From Accumulibacter sp. (GTDB lineage Bacteria > Pseudomonadota > Gammaproteobacteria > Burkholderiales > Rhodocyclaceae), in the NCBI RefSeq assembly GCF_029255285.1, contig NZ_JAPUVI010000021.1:1-64000 (forward strand): a stretch of 64,000 nucleotides of DNA, read 5' to 3'. Below the pieces are notes generated by a model. It worked only from the letters and a program-made list of their open reading frames with translations. It had not been told where the DNA came from and made no database searches. Positions 59,267 to 64,000 of the stretch are shown here, one piece after another; positions within the stretch are counted from its first letter, which is position 1, and every line of letters starts with the position of its first letter. Both the position numbers and the translations under genes were made by a program.

Positions 59267-60577
59267 TTGAGCACGGGCCGCGACGACTATCCGCCAGCCA
59301 CCGTGGCATGGACGGTCTGGGGCTTGGCTGCCCTGCTCTACCTGATCGGATTCTATCAACGAGTGGCGCCGGCGGTCATGACCGACCGCCTGATGCACGA
59401 GTTCGCCATTGGCGCCACCGAACTGGGCAAACTCTCGGCTTTCTATTTCTACTCCTACGTGGCGATGCAGATCCCGACCGGAATCCTGGCCGACCGCTGG
59501 GGACCGCGCCGACTGCTCAGCGCCGGCGCCGCCGTCGCCGCCCTAGGAACGGCGCTGTTCGCCTGCGCGGTCGATTTGTGGTGGGCCAGCGCGGGTCGTT
59601 TGCTGATCGGCGCCTCGGTGGCGGTGGCTTTCGTCTCGATGCTGAAGCTTGCCACACACTGGTTCGCGCCGCGCCAGTTCGCCCTCGCGTCCGGAATGGC
59701 CCTCGCCTGTGGCGTCGTTGGCGGCGTGATCGCCGGCGTGCCACTGCGCATGCTCATCGAAACCTGGGGCTGGCGCCCGGTGATGGGTGCCTCGGCGGCG
59801 CTTACCGCGTTGCTCGCGGTCGCCATCTGGCTGCGCGTGCGCGACGACCCACGCGATCTCGCCCATCGCAGCCACGCACCGGATGGATCGTCCAACGAAG
59901 TGCGGGGATCGATCCTGCGCGGCATGGCCGAGGTTCTGTCCTATCGCAACATCTGGATTCTGCTGATCGCCCCGATCGGCCTGGCCGGTGCGGTGCTCAC
60001 TTTCGCCGGACTGTGGGGCGTTCCCTACTTGCGCCAGGTGCACGGTCTGGAAACCCGGAGCGCGGCGGCGATCACCTCGCTGCTGCTGGTCGCCTGGGCG
60101 ATCGGTGGTCCGCTCCTCGGAACCCTTTCCGAACGCCTCGGCCGACGCCGGCCACTCTACGTATGGACCACCGCCGCTGCGCTGGCCGGATGGCTGCTGA
60201 TCGTCTTCGCGTCGATTCCGCTCTGGCTGCTGACCGTGGCCCTGCTGTTTACCGGCCTGATGTCGGGCAACCTGATCATCGGCTTCGCGTTTGCCAAGGA
60301 ATCGGTCCCCGCGCGGCTGATGGGAACCGCGGCCGGCATCTGCAACATGGGGCCGCTGCTCGGCGGCATGCTGCTGCAGCCCGCCGTCGGCTGGCTGCTC
60401 GACCGCAACTGGCTGGGCGCCACCATGGACGGGGTCCGGACGTACGACGCGACCGCCTATCGGACGGCTTTCAGCCTGCTGGTCGCCTGCGTTGCGGTTT
60501 CGCTGTGCCTGCTACCGTTCGCCAGGGAAACCTACGGCCGGCAGGCGACGATGATCGGGCCATCGCCACACCGTTGA
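59267..60577 (+). CDS. Major facilitator superfamily transporter
   Basis: A 436-residue, 12-helix carrier. It has the MFS loop motif GILADRWGPRRLLSAGA and its second-half counterpart LGTLSERLGRRRPLYVW. The substrate cannot be told from the sequence. The start is TTG at 59267; a GTG at 59306 would remove 13 residues. Its last 46 bases overlap the end of the convergent Bcr/CflA gene. Confidence 0.85.
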   Translation: MSTGRDDYPPATVAWTVWGLAALLYLIGFYQRVAPAVMTDRLMHEFAIGATELGKLSAFYFYSYVAMQIPTGILADRWGPRRLLSAGAAVAALGTALFACAVDLWWASAGRLLIGASVAVAFVSMLKLATHWFAPRQFALASGMALACGVVGGVIAGVPLRMLIETWGWRPVMGASAALTALLAVAIWLRVRDDPRDLAHRSHAPDGSSNEVRGSILRGMAEVLSYRNIWILLIAPIGLAGAVLTFAGLWGVPYLRQVHGLETRSAAAITSLLLVAWAIGGPLLGTLSERLGRRRPLYVWTTAAALAGWLLIVFASIPLWLLTVALLFTGLMSGNLIIGFAFAKESVPARLMGTAAGICNMGPLLGGMLLQPAVGWLLDRNWLGATMDGVRTYDATAYRTAFSLLVACVAVSLCLLPFARETYGRQATMIGPSPHR

Positions 60578-61755
60578 TTGACCAGCATGGCAAAAGCGCC
60601 GAGCAGCATCAGCCCGCTCATCCCCAGGGCCAGCGTCAGCGTCGAACCCCAGAGCAGGGGGGCGAGCAGACCGGCGGCAATCGTATTGACGACGGCCTGC
60701 ACGAAGCCCTGACACGAAGCGGCCAGGCCGCGTTGCTCGGGAAACAGGTCCAGCGCCTGCAGCGTCAGGCTCGGCATGGCCAGCGACATGCCCAGTGTGA
60801 AGCCGAAGAGCGGTACCACGCTCCACGGCAGAGCCGGCGGCAACGACATGTTGAGGCCGACGTTAAGCGTTGCGGCAAGTCCCATCACCAGATAGCCGGC
60901 AACGATCGTTCGCCCTGCCGAAAACTTGCCGGCCAGATGGCCCGACAACCAGGCACCGAGCACCAAGCCGCTCATCGCCGGACCGAACAACCACAGGAAG
61001 CCGGTTGCCGAAACACCCAGGTGATGCATCAGAAAGACGGGAGCCGACAGCACATAGATGAAAAAAGCGACAAAGTTGAGCGCCAAGGCACCACTGACGC
61101 GCAGGAAGGCCGGCGAAGTCAGCACCTCGCGGTAACTGCGGGTCAGATAGCTGAACCGTAGCGACTGGCGCCGGTGGCGGGGCAAGGTCTCCGGGAGGAG
61201 GTACCAGCAAGCCAGCCACAAGGCGACACTGGCCAGTCCGAGAAAGGCAAATACCGACCGCCAGCCGAACGATGATTGCAGCCAGCCGCCAACGACGGGC
61301 GCTACCGCCGGAGCAAGCGCAAACATCATCATGATCTGCGAGATGACGCGCTGCGCCGACGGACCATCGTAAAGATCGCGCACGATCGCCCGACAGATGA
61401 CGATGCCGGCACCGCCGGTCATTCCCTGCAGCGCACGCAACAGCCAGAGGTGCTCGATTCGCGTGGCCATCATGCAGCCGGTCGAAGCCACGGCGAAAAG
61501 CGCGACGGTCACGAGGACCACCCGCCGACGGCCGAGGGCGTCCGAAATGACGCCGTGCCAGAGGGACATCAGCGCGAAGGGCAGCAGGTAGGCGGTCAGC
61601 GTCTGCTGCACCTGGACCGGAGTGGCCTGCAGGGATTCGCCGACATCGCGAAAAGACGGCAGGTAGGTGTCTATCGAAAACGGGCCAAGGGCGGCCAGCG
61701 CCGCCAACAGAAAAGCGATTCCCCGTGGTGCCTGCAAGCTGTTCGACTCCGACAC
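60532..61755 (-). CDS. Bcr/CflA-family multidrug efflux transporter
   Basis: A 407-residue MFS carrier. The opening LAALAALGPFSIDTYLPSFR and QVQQTLTAYLLPFALMSLWH, then GVISDALGRRRVVLV and CRAIVRDLYDG, are specific to the Bcr/CflA drug/H+ antiporter group. The GTG at 61755 follows CGGGGGGATTGAC. It converges with the preceding MFS gene, with a 46-base tail overlap. Confidence 0.9.
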   Translation of the reverse strand: MSESNSLQAPRGIAFLLAALAALGPFSIDTYLPSFRDVGESLQATPVQVQQTLTAYLLPFALMSLWHGVISDALGRRRVVLVTVALFAVASTGCMMATRIEHLWLLRALQGMTGGAGIVICRAIVRDLYDGPSAQRVISQIMMMFALAPAVAPVVGGWLQSSFGWRSVFAFLGLASVALWLACWYLLPETLPRHRRQSLRFSYLTRSYREVLTSPAFLRVSGALALNFVAFFIYVLSAPVFLMHHLGVSATGFLWLFGPAMSGLVLGAWLSGHLAGKFSAGRTIVAGYLVMGLAATLNVGLNMSLPPALPWSVVPLFGFTLGMSLAMPSLTLQALDLFPEQRGLAASCQGFVQAVVNTIAAGLLAPLLWGSTLTLALGMSGLMLLGAFAMLVNQRCGDGPIIVACRP

Positions 61756-62030
61756 GTCAATCCCCCCGAAGCGAAGACACTGGACGGCCCAGCCACGCGC
61801 TGCGCCGCAATGACGGCGCAGCCAAGTGCAACATCGGTAATTCTGCGCCCAAACTTTAACGAGCGGTAAAATCTGTGTGCAGAAAGCCCCGAAGTCACGA
61901 CGCAGGGGCCGCCATCCCGACCACTGCGGACGACAATGGTGGCCGGAGGTGCTCTGCAACGGGACATTCGGCTGGCCCTGCGGATGCTGCCTGGGCTAAA
62001 CTTCACACTTTTCGTTCACGAGGATTGACC

Positions 62031-62375
62031 ATGCCCATCGTCACCACACCCAGCGGTCTCCAGATCGAGGAAATCATCGTCGGCAGCGGCCCGACCGCCA
62101 GCGCTGGCCAGCACGTCATCGTGCACTACACGGGCTGGCTCGCCGATGGCAAGAAATTCGATTCGAGCAAGGATCGCAACGAGCCGTTCCGCTTTCCGCT
62201 CGACGGTCGGCACGTCATTGCCGGCTGGGAAGAAGGCGTGCCGGGAATGAGCGTCGGCGGCATACGCAAGCTGACGATTCCAGCCAATCTGGCCTACGGA
62301 GAGCGCGGTGCCGGCAAGATGATTCCGCCCAATGCCAAGCTGGTGTTCGAAATCGAGCTGCTCGATATTGCCTGA
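62031..62375 (+). CDS. FKBP-type peptidyl-prolyl cis-trans isomerase
   Basis: A 114-residue, single-domain cytoplasmic FKBP that speeds proline isomerisation in folding. Typical residues are seen: [53 protein letters not shown] and VFEIELLDI. No signal peptide is present. GAGGATTGACC precedes the ATG. It runs into the pseudouridine synthase gene with a 3-base gap. Confidence 0.94.
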   Translation: MPIVTTPSGLQIEEIIVGSGPTASAGQHVIVHYTGWLADGKKFDSSKDRNEPFRFPLDGRHVIAGWEEGVPGMSVGGIRKLTIPANLAYGERGAGKMIPPNAKLVFEIELLDIA

Positions 62376-62378
62376 CCG

Positions 62379-63200
62379 ATGGCCGAGCGGCCGCGCAATA
62401 CCCTGATCCGACGGCCGCTGACGACCGCCCGACAAGCACCCGTTGGGGCGCCGCCATCCGGCGGCGCACCCGCCGAGGGAGTACGGATCTCCAAGCTGAT
62501 GGCCGAGCGCGGCCTCTGTTCGCGGCGCGACGCCGACCAGTACATCGCTCGCGGCTGGGTCTCGGTCGATGGACGGCGGGTGACCGAGCTGGGAAGTCGT
62601 GCGTCGGCCACCTCCGTGATCACTCTCGACCAGGCGGCACAAGCACAGCAGCGCAAGCAAGTGACCATCCTGCTCCACAAGCCGGTCGGTTACGTGTCCG
62701 GCCAGCCGGAACCGGGCTGCACACCGGCGGTGGCGCTGATTCAACCGGACAGACAGTGGCACACGCCGCACACGCCGGCCTTCCATCCCTCGTGCCTCAA
62801 GGGGCTGGCGCCGGCCGGCCGTCTCGACATCGACTCGACCGGCTTGCTGGTGTTGACCCAGGACGGTCGCGTGGCGCGCCGCCTGATCGGCGAGGACTCG
62901 ACGATCGAGAAGGAATACCTGGTGCGCGTCGAGGGCTCACTCGACGCCGCCGGCCTGGCGCTGCTCAAGCACGGACTGGTGCTCGACGAGCGCCAGTTGA
63001 AGCCGGCTCAGGTCGAATGGCTGAACGACGACCAGCTTCGTTTCGTCCTCCGCGAAGGCAGAAAGCGGCAGATCCGACGCATGTGCGAGCTCGTCGGGCT
63101 GCGCGTCAGCGCGCTCAAGCGCGTCCGCATCGGTGCCGTGCGGCTCGGCGACCTGCCACTCGGGAAGTGGCGCTTTCTGCGCCCGGACGAGGTTTTTTGA
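62379..63200 (+). CDS. 23S rRNA pseudouridine synthase, RluF-like
   Basis: The 273-residue protein has an S4 RNA-binding domain ([20 protein letters not shown]) and the RluB/E/F-type catalytic core: [16 protein letters not shown], the catalytic aspartate in [18 protein letters not shown], and [19 protein letters not shown]. Among the paralogues it is closest in pattern to RluF, which modifies U2604, but RluE/RluB cannot be excluded by eye. Start is ATG at 62379, just behind the FKBP gene. Confidence 0.88.
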   Translation: MAERPRNTLIRRPLTTARQAPVGAPPSGGAPAEGVRISKLMAERGLCSRRDADQYIARGWVSVDGRRVTELGSRASATSVITLDQAAQAQQRKQVTILLHKPVGYVSGQPEPGCTPAVALIQPDRQWHTPHTPAFHPSCLKGLAPAGRLDIDSTGLLVLTQDGRVARRLIGEDSTIEKEYLVRVEGSLDAAGLALLKHGLVLDERQLKPAQVEWLNDDQLRFVLREGRKRQIRRMCELVGLRVSALKRVRIGAVRLGDLPLGKWRFLRPDEVF

Positions 63201-63237
63201 GGGCTTCGCCGGAGCGGCCGCGCTTGGTGGCCAGGGC

Positions 63238-64000
63238 TCAGAGGAAAACCGGCTCGGGAACCAGGTCGACGCCGAAACGCTCGCGGACGGCGGCCTGCAC
63301 GGCGCGCGCCAGGGCGATCACGTCGGCGCCGGTCGCGCCACCCCGATTGACCAGCACCAGCGCCTGCTTTTCATACATCCCGACCCGGCCGAGCTGGCGC
63401 CCTTTCCAGCCGCTCTGCTCGATCAGCCAGCCGGCGGCCAGCTTGACGCGGCCGTCGGCCTGCGGGTAGCGTGGCAGTTCCGGATGCGCGGCCGCCAATC
63501 GCCGAGCGAAGGCGGCATCGACCAGCGGGTTCTGGAAAAAACTGCCAGCGTTGGCGAGCACGGCCGGATCGGGCAGTTTCCGGTTGCGCACGGCGATTAC
63601 CGCGTCGGCGACCTGGAGGGCGTTCGGACGCGCGATGCCGCGTTGCTCGAGTTCGCTGGCCAGATCGGCGTAGCCAGCCACCGGCTGCCAGGCTTTCGGC
63701 AAACGGAAAGTCACGCGCGTGACCACCAGGCGCGCCTCGAGATGCCAGCCCTCCTGTTTGAAAACGCTGTCGCGATAGGCGAAGCGACAGGCGTCGCGGT
63801 CCAGTCGTAACGTCTTGCCGGTAAGCATGTCCATCGCTTCCAGCGCATGGAAGCGATCGGCCACCTCCAGCCCATAGGCGCCGATGTTCTGGATCGGCGC
63901 CGCACCGACCGTTCCCGGAATCAGCGCCAGATTCTCCAGCCCTGGCCAGCAGCCTTTGGTCAGCGTCCAGCGCACGAAAGAATGCCAGTTCTCGCCAGCA
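63238..64000 (-). CDS. murB: UDP-N-acetylenolpyruvoylglucosamine reductase, C-terminal part (cut by window edge)
   Basis: The frame continues off the right edge, so the FAD-binding N-terminal third is missing. The visible 254 residues include [20 protein letters not shown] then GAYG, YRDSVF, and the C-terminal [12 protein letters not shown] and [12 protein letters not shown], all typical of MurB, which reduces UDP-GlcNAc-enolpyruvate to UDP-MurNAc. Residues just inside the edge read [20 protein letters not shown]. It converges on the pseudouridine synthase gene. Confidence 0.93.
   Translation of the reverse strand, partial: AGENWHSFVRWTLTKGCWPGLENLALIPGTVGAAPIQNIGAYGLEVADRFHALEAMDMLTGKTLRLDRDACRFAYRDSVFKQEGWHLEARLVVTRVTFRLPKAWQPVAGYADLASELEQRGIARPNALQVADAVIAVRNRKLPDPAVLANAGSFFQNPLVDAAFARRLAAAHPELPRYPQADGRVKLAAGWLIEQSGWKGRQLGRVGMYEKQALVLVNRGGATGADVIALARAVQAAVRERFGVDLVPEPVFL

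Overview
The window is GC-rich, densely coded DNA from a Gram-negative proteobacterium, most likely a betaproteobacterium of the Rhodocyclales, and possibly a Candidatus Accumulibacter-like organism. That placement is an inference from gene order and protein style: leuS-lptE-holA, coaE-zapD, a CbbR/fbp/prkB/tkt Calvin cluster, a SatP-type acetate carrier, a PEP-CTERM protein and lptE/BamE-type outer-membrane genes. No rRNA, tRNA, CRISPR array, intact insertion sequence or prophage was seen.

Layout. 0-1.8 kb: the start of a secreted protein, a collagen-like protein with its own promoter and terminator, and an orphan MT-A70-type DNA/RNA methyltransferase. 2-3.3 kb: cobS-cobC (cobalamin assembly). 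3.3-18.7 kb: housekeeping genes, mostly on the minus strand (xerD-ogt, a CHI-domain protein, proA, leuS-lptE-holA, amiC-tsaE, ETF-ubiquinone oxidoreductase), plus plus-strand queG and a PAS-GGDEF-EAL signalling protein whose GGDEF signature is altered. 18.7-25.4 kb: an accessory, decaying region. It holds a frameshifted DUF433 antitoxin, a PEP-CTERM protein, a trace of a REP-type transposase, a degraded piece of a MalT/SARP-like regulator, a vapBC wreck, and a 1,100-codon MalT/SARP-like regulator with an in-frame TAA at codon 19. 25.5-34.3 kb: dnaE, an orphan ParA, a membrane-tethered TAXI protein and a quinone oxidoreductase in one tight minus-strand run, then uvrD. 34.4-42.1 kb: a di-haem peroxidase, surface-sugar modification genes (acyltransferase-SGNH, FkbM), an RRM protein with the RhlE helicase, and a coiled-coil SPOR-like protein. 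42.3-47.5 kb: cbbR divergent from fbp-prkB-tkt. 47.5-50.7 kb: a Cache-domain protein, the SatP acetate carrier and a PAS chemoreceptor around an unusually AT-rich control region. 50.9-64 kb: metG, zapD-coaE-SPOR-trpB2-speD, a BamE-like lipoprotein, two MFS carriers, an FKBP isomerase, a pseudouridine synthase and the 3' part of murB.

How the parts fit. The Calvin genes supply hexose-phosphate recycling, ribulose bisphosphate formation and pentose rearrangement under a LysR regulator; RuBisCO itself is not in the window. The acetate carrier, Cache protein and chemoreceptor suggest a small-acid sensing and uptake neighbourhood. The most unusual biology is in the 18.7-25.4 kb region, where several independent lesions show toxin-antitoxin and regulator loci in different stages of loss. 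I found no clear, wholly new defence or biosynthetic system; the best candidates for novelty are the collagen-like protein, the orphan methyltransferase, the ParA-TAXI pair and the disrupted giant regulator.
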